NCBI GenBank assembly: GCA_039821605.1
Contig: JBCBNV010000002.1
Coordinates: 124,001-188,000, forward strand
Origin: CALBPI01 sp039821605
GTDB taxonomy: Bacteria; Pseudomonadota; Gammaproteobacteria; Steroidobacterales; Woeseiaceae
Length of the DNA: 64,000 nt
Reading direction: 5' to 3'
Shown here: piece by piece, positions 1 to 9,195 of the stretch
How positions within the stretch are numbered: the stretch's first letter is position 1
Layout of the letters: each line of letters opens with the position of its first letter
Position numbers and translations under genes: made by a program
Notes under the pieces: generated by a model
What the model was told of the DNA's origin: nothing
Databases searched by the model: none
Seen by the model: the letters and a program-made list of their open reading frames with translations, nothing else

Positions 1-434
1 ACAGCCAGCGGAATCTGGTTGAGGTTCTGTGCAGCGCCACCCGAGCCACCCGTGGCAGCGATACGGCGGCCGTCGAGCAGTACGAGGGTACGGTTCGAGC
101 CGAGACCACGCAGCGAAACTTCGTTAACGGCAGCCTGACCGTTAGCGAAACCCGAGGTAGCACGGAACGAGCCGAAGCTGTTGAAGACACTCGTTTGCAG
201 AACTTCTGCAACCGTGGTGTCACCCGAAAGGTCAATGTCTTCGCGATCGATAACCGTGACGGGCTGGGCCGTCTCGATATCAGCACGCGACAGACGCGAA
301 CCCGTGACCTGGACGTTATCCAGTTCCTTGGTGTCGTCGTCCTGCGCGAATGCGGCGGGCGACTGGGCTAGACCGGCAACAGCGCCGGCAGCCAGCGCCG
401 TGCGCACTGCGCGGCGTAGCAGGGTGTTACTCAT
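1..434 (-). CDS. TonB-dependent outer-membrane receptor, N-terminal part (cut by window edge)
   Basis: The reading frame opens at an ATG (complement of 432-434) preceded by a strong AGGAGG ribosome binding site and stays open to the window edge, giving the first 144 or so residues. A signal peptide (MSNTLLRRAVRTALAAG, then a cleavage region ending AFAQ) is followed by a short acidic stretch, the TonB-box-like VQVTGSRLSR and a plug domain (VTVIDREDID, VSLRGLGSNRTLVLLDGRR). This is the classic start of receptors that import siderophores, vitamins, glycans or peptides using TonB energy. The beta-barrel lies outside the window, so the substrate cannot be named. It is transcribed away from a 528-bp control region carrying repeated motifs. 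Confidence 0.9.
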   Translation of the reverse strand, partial: MSNTLLRRAVRTALAAGAVAGLAQSPAAFAQDDDTKELDNVQVTGSRLSRADIETAQPVTVIDREDIDLSGDTTVAEVLQTSVFNSFGSFRATSGFANGQAAVNEVSLRGLGSNRTLVLLDGRRIAATGGSGGAAQNLNQIPLA

Positions 435-962
435 GAATTCCTCCTGAGGTAACGGTTTTCTCGTTGTTTTGAACAAGATTGGGTATGCGACCAGTTGCAA
501 GGTGGTTTCCCAGAAAGCCCCCGGGTCCCCGATTGTTATTGCTTTCCCACGCAGCCAATCAACACATTCGATGACGAATGAGTGCGCCGATAATACCACG
601 CAAGCCTTTTTGGCCAACGGAGTGTTGCAAAAAGCGCACAAACCTTGCGGGGTCCGAGCCGGTCTCTGCCCCGCACCGAGCCGGATTAGAGTATCTTAAT
701 GCCATGAAAATAAGGGTTTTTTTAGAGTCAATATTTTTCGAAGCTGTTTTGCAACGCACTGAAAATAGCGTGGCATCGCGCACACGAAAAGCCCGAAACA
801 GGGCTGTCCCGGCAGGCGGAAATGCGCAAAAAGCACCTGATTTCAGCTATGTGTTGCAAAAAGCACACAGGGTTTGAGGGCTGTTCGGGGCTGCCGTTGG
901 GCCGCCAGCGCGGGCCGTTTTGGGCTAGACTCGGCGCCCTGGTCTGCACGGACTCAATCGCT
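435..962. promoter_or_regulatory. Control region between divergent TonB receptor and secreted protein, with a repeated TTGCAAAAAGC motif
   Basis: No convincing gene lies in these 528 bases; the open frames present lack ribosome sites and recognisable content. The 19-mer GTGTTGCAAAAAGCRCACA occurs twice on the plus strand, at 622-640 and 851-869, differing at one base. Weaker relatives are TGTTTTGCAACGCAC at 745-759 and TGCGCAAAAAGCACCT at 823-838. A possible receptor promoter on the minus strand has TATTAT (complement of 590-595) and TTGGCC (complement of 612-617), 16 bases apart, with the first repeat just upstream. This is the arrangement expected of a regulator-binding array, but that role is inference. 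Confidence 0.5.
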
Positions 963-1538
963 ATGTCGAACACGCTGAGCCCCCTGGGCCTTGCCGCCGT
1001 GCTGGCGGTCGCCAACGTCGCCGCATCGGCGGCAACCCCGGTCGAGAGGGGCCTTGCAGTCTGTCGATCTATGCCCGCAGATGCCGAGCGGCTGGCCTGT
1101 TACGACGCGCTTGCGAGCGGTGCCGAGGTACCCAAGGCGCCACCCGCGGCGCCCGAGCCGCCGGACATGCAGGCGGCAACCGCACCGACGACACCCGCGG
1201 CGCCGACCGAGGTCATGGTTGAGCCCGAGCCGGCGCCGGCCGCTGGATCGCTGGCGGCACCGGACTCGCCGGAGCGCTTTGGCATTGAGCAGGTCGAACG
1301 CGAGGCGGAAAGCCCCGATGTGCTCGAGTCACGCCTCGTGGGCGATTACACGGGGTGGACCGGTGACACTGAGTTCGAGCTCGAGAACGGCCAGGTGTGG
1401 CGGCAGGTGCAATCGGGTACGGCACGCTACCGCGGGCCAGCGAACCCCACGGTCTACATCCGCAAACGCGCCTTCGGAAGCTACAGGCTGCGGGTCGAGG
1501 GCTCGAACCGGACCATCCGCGTCGAACGCATTCGCTAG
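963..1538 (+). CDS. Secreted hypothetical protein with an N-terminal CYD motif
   Basis: Protein of 191 residues. The ATG at 963 was chosen because it begins a plausible signal peptide (hydrophobic residues 5-20, ending AASAA); the frame is open further upstream, but that part looks non-coding. The mature N-terminus has the pattern C-x8-RLACYD (CRSMP to ACYD), seen in many small periplasmic proteins of Gammaproteobacteria. A Pro/Ala/Glu-rich linker follows, then a C-terminal domain of about 80 residues with GWTGDTEFELENGQVW and VYIRKRAFGSYRL, which looks like a small beta-rich fold. Function unknown. It ends one base before the convergent DUF192 gene. Confidence 0.7.
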   Translation: MSNTLSPLGLAAVLAVANVAASAATPVERGLAVCRSMPADAERLACYDALASGAEVPKAPPAAPEPPDMQAATAPTTPAAPTEVMVEPEPAPAAGSLAAPDSPERFGIEQVEREAESPDVLESRLVGDYTGWTGDTEFELENGQVWRQVQSGTARYRGPANPTVYIRKRAFGSYRLRVEGSNRTIRVERIR

Positions 1539-1539
1539 T

Positions 1540-2061
1540 TCACGAGTCTTCGAAAACGAGCAGTCGGGCCTCTGGGCCCAGCCCCAGCGCCTCAACGCGG
1601 CCAGCATTGAGTTCAAGCACGTAGCGCGCGGGACGCGCCGAGCGCATGCTCTCGAGCGACAACGGCGTGCCGCGGGTGATATTGATCACGTCACCGTCCG
1701 CGTCAGCGAAGATAATGTCGAGCGGGATGAGCGTGTTCTTCATCCAGATAGATAAGGTCGCGGGTCGCGGGTAGGTGAACAACATGCCCGCGTCGTCGGC
1801 CATCGATTCGACGAACATGAGGCCCCGCGTGCGCCGCGCGGGTGTGTTGGCCAGCAACGCATCAAGCCGGTGACACGCGCTCGCACCCTGAGCGACCACC
1901 AGGGCGGCAGGAAACGCCGAACGCAGCCGATCAAACGGGATTGGCTGCTCCGGCAGCGTCTGTGCGCTGACCCCTTGCACCGGGCCGAGCGCGAGCACGG
2001 TCAGGGCCAGCGCCCGCCGCCAGCGGGCCTCAAGGGAATTTCGGGAGCCGAAAAGCGTCAT
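1540..2061 (-). CDS. DUF192 family secreted protein
   Basis: Protein of 173 residues starting at the ATG complementing 2059-2061 (MTLFGSRNSL). A basic N-terminus and a hydrophobic stretch (RRALALTVLALGPVQGVSA) form a signal peptide. The DUF192 core follows, with the hallmark pieces ARRTRGLMFVE, DDAGMLFTYP, SIWMKNTLIPLDIIFAD and the C-terminal AGRVEALGLGPEARL. DUF192 proteins are small, mostly extracytoplasmic beta-barrel-like proteins of unresolved function, so none is assigned. It converges on the secreted protein gene with a single base between the two stop codons, leaving no space for a conventional terminator. Confidence 0.85.
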   Translation of the reverse strand: MTLFGSRNSLEARWRRALALTVLALGPVQGVSAQTLPEQPIPFDRLRSAFPAALVVAQGASACHRLDALLANTPARRTRGLMFVESMADDAGMLFTYPRPATLSIWMKNTLIPLDIIFADADGDVINITRGTPLSLESMRSARPARYVLELNAGRVEALGLGPEARLLVFEDS

Positions 2062-2153
2062 TAAAGAGGTTCGTTGAGACGGCGGCCCGCGTTGAGCCGC
2101 CCGAGGCGGATACTCTACACTCGCCGGCCACGGTAACTGCAACGGAAACAGTC

Positions 2154-3137
2154 TTGGCTCACAGCGACGCGTTCAGACAACTAGAAGCCCACATCAGTGA
2201 ACGTGTGGTCGGCCAGCCGCATCTCGTCAACCGCATGTTGCTGGCGCTGCTGTGTGACGGACACCTCCTCGTGGAGGGCGCGCCGGGCCTGGCCAAGACA
2301 CGCGCCATCAAGGTGCTGAGTCAGTGCATCGAGGGTGATTTCCATCGCCTCCAGTTCACGCCCGACCTGCTGCCCGCCGATCTGACCGGGACCGAGATCT
2401 ACCGCCCGCAGGACGGTTCGTTCCGGTTCCGCCAGGGCCCGCTGTTCCACAACCTTGTGCTCGCGGACGAGATCAACCGGGCACCCGCCAAGGTGCAGTC
2501 TGCCCTGCTCGAGGCCATGGAAGAGCGCCAGATCACTGTCGGCAAGAAGACCTACCCGCTGCCGTCGCTGTTTATGGTCATGGCGACCCAAAACCCCATC
2601 GAGCAGGAAGGCACCTACCCGTTGCCCGAAGCACAGCTCGATCGCTTCCTGCTGCATGTCCGCGTCGGCTACCCCGACGCCGAGAACGAGCAGCGCATCC
2701 TGCGCATCAACCGCGCCGAGGCCCGTGCGGGGCGCGACGCCACCCGTGGCGGTGCGAGTTTCGCGCCGGCGGTACCGATCTCCACCGAAACCGTCGAGAC
2801 GGCCCGGCAGGCCGTGCTGGGCCTGCACCTGGCCGACGAGCTCGAGCGCTACATCGTGAACCTCGTGATCGCGACACGTGAGCCCGCGCGGATCGACCCC
2901 GCGCTCGCGCAGGCCGTCCAGTTCGGCGCCAGCCCGCGTGCGAGCATCGCCATCGATCGTGCGGCCCGCGCCCGCGCCTGGCTTGCAGGCCGCGACTACG
3001 TGTCGCCCGACGACATTCAGAACGTCGCTCCAGACGTGCTGCGCCACCGAGTGCTGCTGAGCTTCGAGGCGGAGGCCGACGGCATGATGCCCGACGACTT
3101 CATCGATCGGGTGCTGGCCGGCGTCGGCGTGCCCTGA
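2154..3137 (+). CDS. MoxR-family AAA+ ATPase
   Basis: Protein of 327 residues read from a TTG at 2154, with GGAAA a few bases upstream. Walker A is EGAPGLAKT (about residues 41-49) and Walker B is LVLADEINR (101-109). The sensor region MATQNPIEQEGTYPLPEAQLDRF is characteristic of MoxR ATPases, and the C-terminal lid domain is complete. MoxR ATPases act as chaperone-like partners of von Willebrand A proteins, often in envelope stress tolerance. It is the first gene of a tightly packed operon with DUF58, DUF4381, two VWA proteins and a BatD-like protein, so it probably remodels or activates those VWA partners. Confidence 0.95.
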   Translation: MAHSDAFRQLEAHISERVVGQPHLVNRMLLALLCDGHLLVEGAPGLAKTRAIKVLSQCIEGDFHRLQFTPDLLPADLTGTEIYRPQDGSFRFRQGPLFHNLVLADEINRAPAKVQSALLEAMEERQITVGKKTYPLPSLFMVMATQNPIEQEGTYPLPEAQLDRFLLHVRVGYPDAENEQRILRINRAEARAGRDATRGGASFAPAVPISTETVETARQAVLGLHLADELERYIVNLVIATREPARIDPALAQAVQFGASPRASIAIDRAARARAWLAGRDYVSPDDIQNVAPDVLRHRVLLSFEAEADGMMPDDFIDRVLAGVGVP

Positions 3138-3141
3138 CGCC

Positions 3142-4110
3142 GTGAGCGCCGCGACCGATGTCGGCACCGGACGGATCGTCACCCATGACCCGTCCCTCGT
3201 GTCGCAGCCGGAGCTCATACGGCTGCGCGACGCGGCGCGACACCTGAGCCTCGACGCGTTGCGCATCCGCGCGCGGCGCGGCGGCAACTATCTGTCGCAC
3301 TTCAAGGGGCGCGGCATGGAATTCGACGAGGCGCGGCTCTACCAGGACGGTGATGATCCCCGCAACATTGACTGGCGCCTGACGGCGCGTACGGGACGCG
3401 CCTACACCAAGCTGTTTCGCGAGGAACGCGAGCGACCGGTCTTCTGCTGGGTCGACCAGCGGCCCACGATGCAGTTCGCCACGCGCGGTGTGTTCAAGGG
3501 TGTGCAGGCCGCGCGGCTCGCAGCCCTGCTGGGCTGGGCGGCCGTGCAGCGTGGTGACCGGCTGGGCGGATTCGTATTCAACGGTGAGCAGCACGCCGAG
3601 CTGCGCCCGTTGCTCGGACACCGCGCGGCGTTGCGGCTGATCCATCAAATGGCTGCGATGCAGTCCCGGTTCGATGCACCAAACACGGACACGGGGGTGG
3701 TCGAGCGCACACTGGCGGGCCTGCACCGCGTGGCGCACCCGGGCAGCCTCATCGCACTGGCCAGTGATTTCACCGGTATGACCGAGAAGGCCAGCGCGCA
3801 CCTGGTCAGCATCGCGCGTCACAACGACGTGCTCGTGCTCTTCGTAAGCGACGGTTTGGAGCGCGAGTTGCCACCCGCGGGCCGCTATCCGTTGTCGATC
3901 GCGGGCCGACGCCTGGTTATCGACACCACAGGCAAACGCCGCCGAGACTGGATCGCGCGCTTTGAATCCCGCCGCGATGCGCTGAGCGAGCTCTGCGAAC
4001 GCAGTCGCGTGAGCTTCCAGGAAGTCTCCACCGACGACGACCCGCTCGAGGTCATGCAAGGCCTTATGGGTCGTGTTGGTGTTGGCGTGACCTCCCGGAT
4101 GACACGATGA
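3142..4110 (+). CDS. DUF58 domain protein of the MoxR/Bat operon
   Basis: Protein of 322 residues from a GTG at 3142, four bases after the moxR stop. It carries the DUF58 signature: SHFKGRGMEFDEARLYQDGDD followed by RNIDWRLTARTGRAYTKLFREERE. The fold resembles a degenerate von Willebrand A domain and usually accompanies MoxR ATPases. The next gene starts inside its last codons (ATG at 4107), which implies translational coupling. Its likely role is as a MoxR-dependent envelope-stress partner, inferred from family and context. Confidence 0.93.
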   Translation: MSAATDVGTGRIVTHDPSLVSQPELIRLRDAARHLSLDALRIRARRGGNYLSHFKGRGMEFDEARLYQDGDDPRNIDWRLTARTGRAYTKLFREERERPVFCWVDQRPTMQFATRGVFKGVQAARLAALLGWAAVQRGDRLGGFVFNGEQHAELRPLLGHRAALRLIHQMAAMQSRFDAPNTDTGVVERTLAGLHRVAHPGSLIALASDFTGMTEKASAHLVSIARHNDVLVLFVSDGLERELPPAGRYPLSIAGRRLVIDTTGKRRRDWIARFESRRDALSELCERSRVSFQEVSTDDDPLEVMQGLMGRVGVGVTSRMTR

Positions 4111-4595
4111 ACCCGGCCGACCTGCCTCTGCGTGACATTCATTTGCCTGACGCACCGGGCTGGTGGCCGCCGGCGCCGGGCTGGTGGCTGTTGGCCGCAC
4201 TCGTCGTCCTGGCGATGATCGGCCTGGTCTTGCTCGCACGCTACCGCCGCAATGCCCTCTCGCGGCTTGCCAGTCGCGAGGTCATGCGTCTCGAGCGGGA
4301 CTGGCGTACGACGGGGGACCATCGCGCACTGCTTTGTGGCCTGGCCGCGACGCTGCGGCGCACGGCAATCGCCATCTCGGGCCGCGACCGTGCGGCGGGA
4401 CTGGTGGGCGACGACTGGCGTCGCCATCTCAATGCGCCACTCGTCAATGCGCCCTTCGACAACGCGCCCGGCGCGTTGCTGCTCGATGCCGCCTACCGGC
4501 CCGACGTCCCACAGCTGGGTGCTGCCGACGTCACGGCACTCGTCGAGCTGTGCAAGCGCTGGCCGCGCCTTGCTGCGCGGGGGGTGACGTCGTGA
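4107..4595 (+). CDS. DUF4381 single-pass membrane protein
   Basis: Protein of 162 residues overlapping the preceding stop by four bases (ATGA). The N-terminus has the family pattern LPLRDIHLPDAPGWWPPAPGWWLL, leading into one transmembrane helix (about residues 27-45), then a basic cytoplasmic or periplasmic helical part. Proteins of this type sit between DUF58 and the VWA genes in Bat-type operons of Gammaproteobacteria. It most likely anchors or links the complex to the inner membrane; this is contextual inference only. Confidence 0.85.
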   Translation: MNPADLPLRDIHLPDAPGWWPPAPGWWLLAALVVLAMIGLVLLARYRRNALSRLASREVMRLERDWRTTGDHRALLCGLAATLRRTAIAISGRDRAAGLVGDDWRRHLNAPLVNAPFDNAPGALLLDAAYRPDVPQLGAADVTALVELCKRWPRLAARGVTS

Positions 4596-5620
4596 ACCTC
4601 AACGTTTGGCTCGAGAACCTCGTTTTCGCCTGGCCCTGGCTCGCCGTGGCGTTACCACTGCCCTTCCTGGCCTGGTTGCTGCCGCCCGTTACCCGGGATG
4701 CGACGGGCGGTGCCCTGCGCGTGCCCGCCGGCGGCGGCTTCGCGGCGCTCATCGAGACGAAACCCGTCGGCAGCGCCTGGCTGACGCCGAGAACACTGCT
4801 GGGACTGCTGGCCTGGTGCTTCGTCGTCGCCGCTGCAATGCGGCCGCAACTGCTGGCCGACGCGCAGTCGGCACCGCTCACAGGTCGCAACCTGATGCTC
4901 GCCGTCGATCTGTCGGGCAGCATGGAGGCCAAGGACTTCCAGCTCGCGGGGCGTGCCGTGGACCGACTGACCGCGACCAAGGCAGTCGGTGGCGACTTCA
5001 TCGATCGCCGCGAGGGCGACCGGGTCGGCCTGATCCTGTTCGGCGTTCGGGCGTACCTGCAAACCCCGCTGACGTTTGATCGCCAGACAATCAAGACGCT
5101 GCTCCTCGAGGCTGCGATTGGTCTTGCGGGCGAAAAGACCGCGATTGGCGATGCGATAGCGCTGGCTGTGAAGCGGCTGCGCGATGCCGATGCCGATGGC
5201 GAGGAGCAAGTGCTTATCCTGCTCACGGACGGCGCCAACACGGCCGGCAGCATCGAGCCGCTCAAGGCTGCGGAACTCGCGGCCACGATCGGACTCAAGA
5301 TCTATACGATCGGCATCGGTGCCGAGCGCATGCAGATCCAGTCGGGGATGATCCCGCGCCTCGTCAATCCGTCCTCGGACCTCGATGAGGAGACGTTGAC
5401 CCGCATCGCGGAAATCACGGGCGGGCGTTACTTTCGCGCCCGCGACACCGCGGGCCTGGCGGGCATCTACCGTGAACTGGACGCGCTTGAGCCGGCCGCC
5501 GACGAAGAATCGGGACTTAGGCCCAGGGACGAGGTCTTCCATCTACCCCTGGCCCTGGGCCTGTTGCTGCTGGCGGCGCTGGCGCTGCCGCGGATGGTCA
5601 TGACGGTGACGGCGCGATGA
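4592..5620 (+). CDS. BatA-like von Willebrand A membrane protein
   Basis: Protein of 342 residues from a GTG at 4592 overlapping the previous stop; the upstream open frame is a shadow of the previous gene. Two N-terminal membrane segments (about 12-31 and 67-84) precede a VWA domain with an intact metal-ion-dependent adhesion site, DLSGSMEAKD at about 106-115, plus TDGANTAG. A C-terminal membrane helix (LPLALGLLLLAALALP) closes the protein. This matches BatA of the aerotolerance operons, where VWA modules work with MoxR in the envelope. It is coupled to the next gene by a four-base overlap. Confidence 0.92.
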   Translation: MNLNVWLENLVFAWPWLAVALPLPFLAWLLPPVTRDATGGALRVPAGGGFAALIETKPVGSAWLTPRTLLGLLAWCFVVAAAMRPQLLADAQSAPLTGRNLMLAVDLSGSMEAKDFQLAGRAVDRLTATKAVGGDFIDRREGDRVGLILFGVRAYLQTPLTFDRQTIKTLLLEAAIGLAGEKTAIGDAIALAVKRLRDADADGEEQVLILLTDGANTAGSIEPLKAAELAATIGLKIYTIGIGAERMQIQSGMIPRLVNPSSDLDEETLTRIAEITGGRYFRARDTAGLAGIYRELDALEPAADEESGLRPRDEVFHLPLALGLLLLAALALPRMVMTVTAR

Positions 5621-7434
5621 TGGCGGAACTGCACTTTTTGCGACCGTGGTGGCTCGTGGCCATCCCGGTCGTGCTTGTGCTCGGCGCCTGGTACTGGCTC
5701 CGCGGCGCCGGGGTCAGCCACGCCTGGCGCGCGCTTGTGGCGCCCGCGTTGCGCGATGCCGTACTCATCGAGGCCGGGCCGGCCGAACGCAGTATCTGGA
5801 GTCCCGTGCTGCTGACGCTGGCCGTGGTCACGGCTGCGCTCGCGCTTGCCGGACCGGCCTGGGAGCGCCAGTCGGTGCCGGTCACCCGCGACGGCGACGC
5901 GATGGTAATCGCACTCGATCTGTCGCGTTCGATGGAGGCCACGGATGTGGCGCCATCGCGCTTGGCGCGCGCGCGGCTCAAGCTCAAGGACATCCTGCGC
6001 GAGCGACAGGGCGGTGAGACCGCGCTCGTCGTGTTCAGTGCCAACGCGTTTGTCGTCACGCCGCTCACGGACGATATCGATACCATCGACGCAATCGTGC
6101 CCACGCTGACGCCGAGTCTCATGCCGAGCCGCGGCAGCTACCCCGAATCGGGTCTCGACAAGGCGCGCCAGCTGCTTGAGCAGGCGGGCGTGACGTCGGG
6201 CCGCATCCTGCTCATTACCGATGGCGGAAACCTGCCGCCGGCGCTGACGTCGGCGCGCGCCATCCGCGACGCTGGGCACACGGTGTCCGTGCTCGCGGTC
6301 GGCACCGAGGCGGGCGGCCCGATCCCGGCCGAAGACTCGGGCTTCGTGACGGACGGTCGCGGCAACATTGCGCTGCCCAAGGTTCCCATTGCGGGTCTGC
6401 GACGGCTCGCCAGCGCCGGCGACGGCGCGTTTGCGCGACTCAGCGCTGACGACAGTGACCTCGCGGCACTGTCACTCCAGTCGCAGCCGGGCGGTATTTC
6501 ACGCGACAGCAATGCGGGGAGCCAGTCCATTGAGCGTTGGCTCGACCGTGGTCCCTGGCTCACGCTGTTGTTGTTGCCGCTGGTTGCGATCGCATTTCGC
6601 CGCGGTGGCTACGTCGTCGCAGGCAGTCTCGCGGTCATGCTGATCACGCCCCTTCCGGCGCAGGCCGGTACCTGGGATACGCTGTGGAAGAACCGCGATC
6701 AGCGCGGCGCGGAAGCGCTCGAAGCCGGCAAGGCCTACGAGGCCGCCGAGTTGTTCACGGATCCCGCCTGGCAGGCCAGCGCCGCCTTCCGTGCCGGCGA
6801 CTTCGACGCGAGTGCGATGCAGTTCGAAGGCCTGGAGGGCACGACCGCGCACTACAACCACGCCACCGCGCTTGCCCGCTCGGGCGAGATCGCGGCTGCC
6901 ATCTCGGCCTACGAGGCGTTGCTCGCAGAGGTGCCGGACCACGAGGACGCGCAACACAATCTTGACGTGTTGCGGGGGCTCGAGGGCAACCAGCAGCAGG
7001 GCGGCGAGAGCGGCGGCGAAGGGGACTCGGGCGAAGGCGATCCCCGGGACGGCGGCCAGCAGCAGGACGGTTCCGGATCCGCGCAGGGCGGTGATGCCGA
7101 GGACGGCCAATCGGGCGACGAGCAGCCGACGCAGCGCAACCGTCAAACGAGCAGTGCGGAAGAGGAGGCCGAGCGCCAGGCGATCGAAGAGATCCAGCGT
7201 CAGCTGCGTGAGGCGCAGGCCAACCCCGATGACCAACCGGCACCGGTGCAAATGCCGACTGTCGAGGAGCGCACGGCCGCCGAGCAACAACAGGCACTCG
7301 AACAGTGGTTGCGTCGGATACCCGATGACCCGGGCGGGCTATTGCGCCGCAAATTCCGTTACCAGTACCAGCGCCGGCAGACCGACCAGGACGGCAACCG
7401 GCTCTGGCCCGATGACAGGACCGAACCATGGTAG
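5617..7434 (+). CDS. BatB/BatC-type protein: VWA domain fused to TPR
   Basis: Protein of 605 residues. Membrane segments lie near 10-28 and 62-80, and a VWA domain with DLSRSMEATD (about 101-110) follows. A second pair of hydrophobic segments lies at about 307-350 (WLTLLLLPLVAIAF and SLAVMLITPLPAQA). Next come tetratricopeptide-type helices (DTLWKNRDQRGAEALEAGKAY, then HYNHATALARSGEIAAAISAYEALL), and the C-terminal 150 residues are Gln/Gly/Asp-rich and low complexity. This joins in one chain what are separate BatB and BatC proteins in some bacteria. Genes on both sides overlap it. Confidence 0.92.
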   Translation: MMAELHFLRPWWLVAIPVVLVLGAWYWLRGAGVSHAWRALVAPALRDAVLIEAGPAERSIWSPVLLTLAVVTAALALAGPAWERQSVPVTRDGDAMVIALDLSRSMEATDVAPSRLARARLKLKDILRERQGGETALVVFSANAFVVTPLTDDIDTIDAIVPTLTPSLMPSRGSYPESGLDKARQLLEQAGVTSGRILLITDGGNLPPALTSARAIRDAGHTVSVLAVGTEAGGPIPAEDSGFVTDGRGNIALPKVPIAGLRRLASAGDGAFARLSADDSDLAALSLQSQPGGISRDSNAGSQSIERWLDRGPWLTLLLLPLVAIAFRRGGYVVAGSLAVMLITPLPAQAGTWDTLWKNRDQRGAEALEAGKAYEAAELFTDPAWQASAAFRAGDFDASAMQFEGLEGTTAHYNHATALARSGEIAAAISAYEALLAEVPDHEDAQHNLDVLRGLEGNQQQGGESGGEGDSGEGDPRDGGQQQDGSGSAQGGDAEDGQSGDEQPTQRNRQTSSAEEEAERQAIEEIQRQLREAQANPDDQPAPVQMPTVEERTAAEQQQALEQWLRRIPDDPGGLLRRKFRYQYQRRQTDQDGNRLWPDDRTEPW

Positions 7435-9134
7435 GGCGATGGGGACTTTGTACGCTGCTGGCGTGGGTCGTAACAGCGACGGCCGGTGCGGCCGTTACCA
7501 CCGTGGTCGACCGCTCGAGCGTACAGGTCAATGAATCGTTCTCGCTGACGTTGACGGCCGATGGCGGGGAGCAGGGCGAGCCTGACATCTCGGGGCTGGA
7601 TGCCGACTTCGATGTGCTGGGCCGTAGCCAGAACACGAGCATCAGCATCGTCAACGGCCAGCGTCAGGCCAGTCGCCGCTGGACCTATGTGCTGTTGCCG
7701 CGCGCGGTCGGCCAGTTCGAGATTCCGCCGTTGTCCGTTGACGGTGTGTCGAGCGACCCGATTCCGGTGCTCGTGCGCGAAGCCACGCAGGCGCCGCCCG
7801 GGCAGGCCGATGTGTTCCTCGAAGTCTCGATCGATCGCGAGCAGTCGTGGGTGCAGGCGCAGGTCATCTACACGGTGAAGCTCTACATCGGTGTGGCCGT
7901 ACGCCAGATGAGCTGGGAAGAGCCCCGTGTTGAGGGCGGCGAGATCATCATAGAGCGTCTTGCAGACGATCGGCGCTATGAGGCCCAGATCGGCGAGCGG
8001 CTGTACGGGGTCACAGAGCGCAATTACGCGTTGTACCCGCAGGCCAGTGGCAGCTTCACGATCGAGCCGGTGCGATTCCAGGCCAGCATCTGGGAGCGCG
8101 GCCGTATCTCATCGCCGCGTGTGTATGCGTCGGATCCCAAGACCCTCAGGGTCGAGCCCGTGGTGTTGCCACCCGCTGAGTTTACGGGTGCCGACTGGTT
8201 GCCCGCGCGCGATGTTCGGCTGCGTGCAACCATTCGCCCCGAGGACGGCATCCTCGAGGCCGGCGAGCCCGCCAATGTGCGGCTCCGCCTGGAGGCCGAC
8301 GGGCTCATGTCGAGCCAGCTCCCCGAGCTCGAATTTCCCGAGCAGCCAGGTCTGCGTATCTATCCCGACCAGCCCGATCTGGAGACCCGCGCGCTGCAGG
8401 GCACGATGCGCTCCGCGCGCGAACAGGGCTTCGCGATTATCGCGTCGCAGGGCGGCATCTTCGCGCTGCCGGCGGTCGAGGTGCCCTGGTTCAACACCGA
8501 GACGGGCGCGTGGACGTCGACCACGGTCAGCCTGCCGATCCTGCAGGCTGAGGGTGTCACGCCGCCGCCGCAATCGCCTGCGGTGAACGAGCCTCCTGCA
8601 GATGTCGCGGCTGAAACGACAGCGGCAGCGGACCCGGTGCCTGCGCCGCAGAACCTCGAGCTGCGCGAGCGGCTGTTCCGACTCAAGACCATCAACTACG
8701 GCCTGCTCGCGTTGTGGCTGATCACCTTGTGGCTCGTCTGGCGCGGTAACCACCGGGACCGACGGCAACGCCGCCGCAAGCGCCGCGCGCGCAACAACGA
8801 CGCGCCGTTCCGCGCGACGCAAAAGGCCTTCAAGGCCGTGAAGCGCGCCTGCGAGGCCAACCAGCCCCGCGAAACGGCCAAGGCGCTCGTGACCTGGGCC
8901 GGCCACTTCTGGTCCGATGACCCGCCGCGGACGCTCGGCGACATTGCGGCGCGCCTGCCCGAGGACGCCGCGGGCGCTGTCGAGGGGCTCAACCGGCACC
9001 TCTGGGGCAATGGTGACGACGGTGCCTGGCGTGGCGACGCCCTGAAGCGGGCGCTGCGAAGCGCGCATGGGCCCGGTGTCGCCGCGCGTCTGGCGAGTCA
9101 GCCGGATCTGCCGCCGTTGTTCCCGGCCAACTAG
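7428..9134 (+). CDS. BatD-like protein
   Basis: Protein of 568 residues beginning at the ATG overlapping the end of the VWA-TPR gene. A signal peptide (LCTLLAWVVTATAGA) precedes repeated beta-sandwich regions with the BatD hallmarks VQVNESFSLTLTADG and DFDVLGRSQNTSISIVNG, plus YALYPQASGSFTIEPVRF. One transmembrane helix lies near 423-440 (INYGLLALWLITLWLVW), followed by a very basic stretch and a cytoplasmic helical tail. BatD proteins are the periplasmic, single-pass members of the Bat system. This is the last gene of the operon. Confidence 0.92.
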   Translation: MVGRWGLCTLLAWVVTATAGAAVTTVVDRSSVQVNESFSLTLTADGGEQGEPDISGLDADFDVLGRSQNTSISIVNGQRQASRRWTYVLLPRAVGQFEIPPLSVDGVSSDPIPVLVREATQAPPGQADVFLEVSIDREQSWVQAQVIYTVKLYIGVAVRQMSWEEPRVEGGEIIIERLADDRRYEAQIGERLYGVTERNYALYPQASGSFTIEPVRFQASIWERGRISSPRVYASDPKTLRVEPVVLPPAEFTGADWLPARDVRLRATIRPEDGILEAGEPANVRLRLEADGLMSSQLPELEFPEQPGLRIYPDQPDLETRALQGTMRSAREQGFAIIASQGGIFALPAVEVPWFNTETGAWTSTTVSLPILQAEGVTPPPQSPAVNEPPADVAAETTAAADPVPAPQNLELRERLFRLKTINYGLLALWLITLWLVWRGNHRDRRQRRRKRRARNNDAPFRATQKAFKAVKRACEANQPRETAKALVTWAGHFWSDDPPRTLGDIAARLPEDAAGAVEGLNRHLWGNGDDGAWRGDALKRALRSAHGPGVAARLASQPDLPPLFPAN

Positions 9135-9195
9135 CCGACTTCCGCGTAGCAGGATTCGGGTGGTGCGTGTCGACACCCGCGCGCAAACTGCACGC

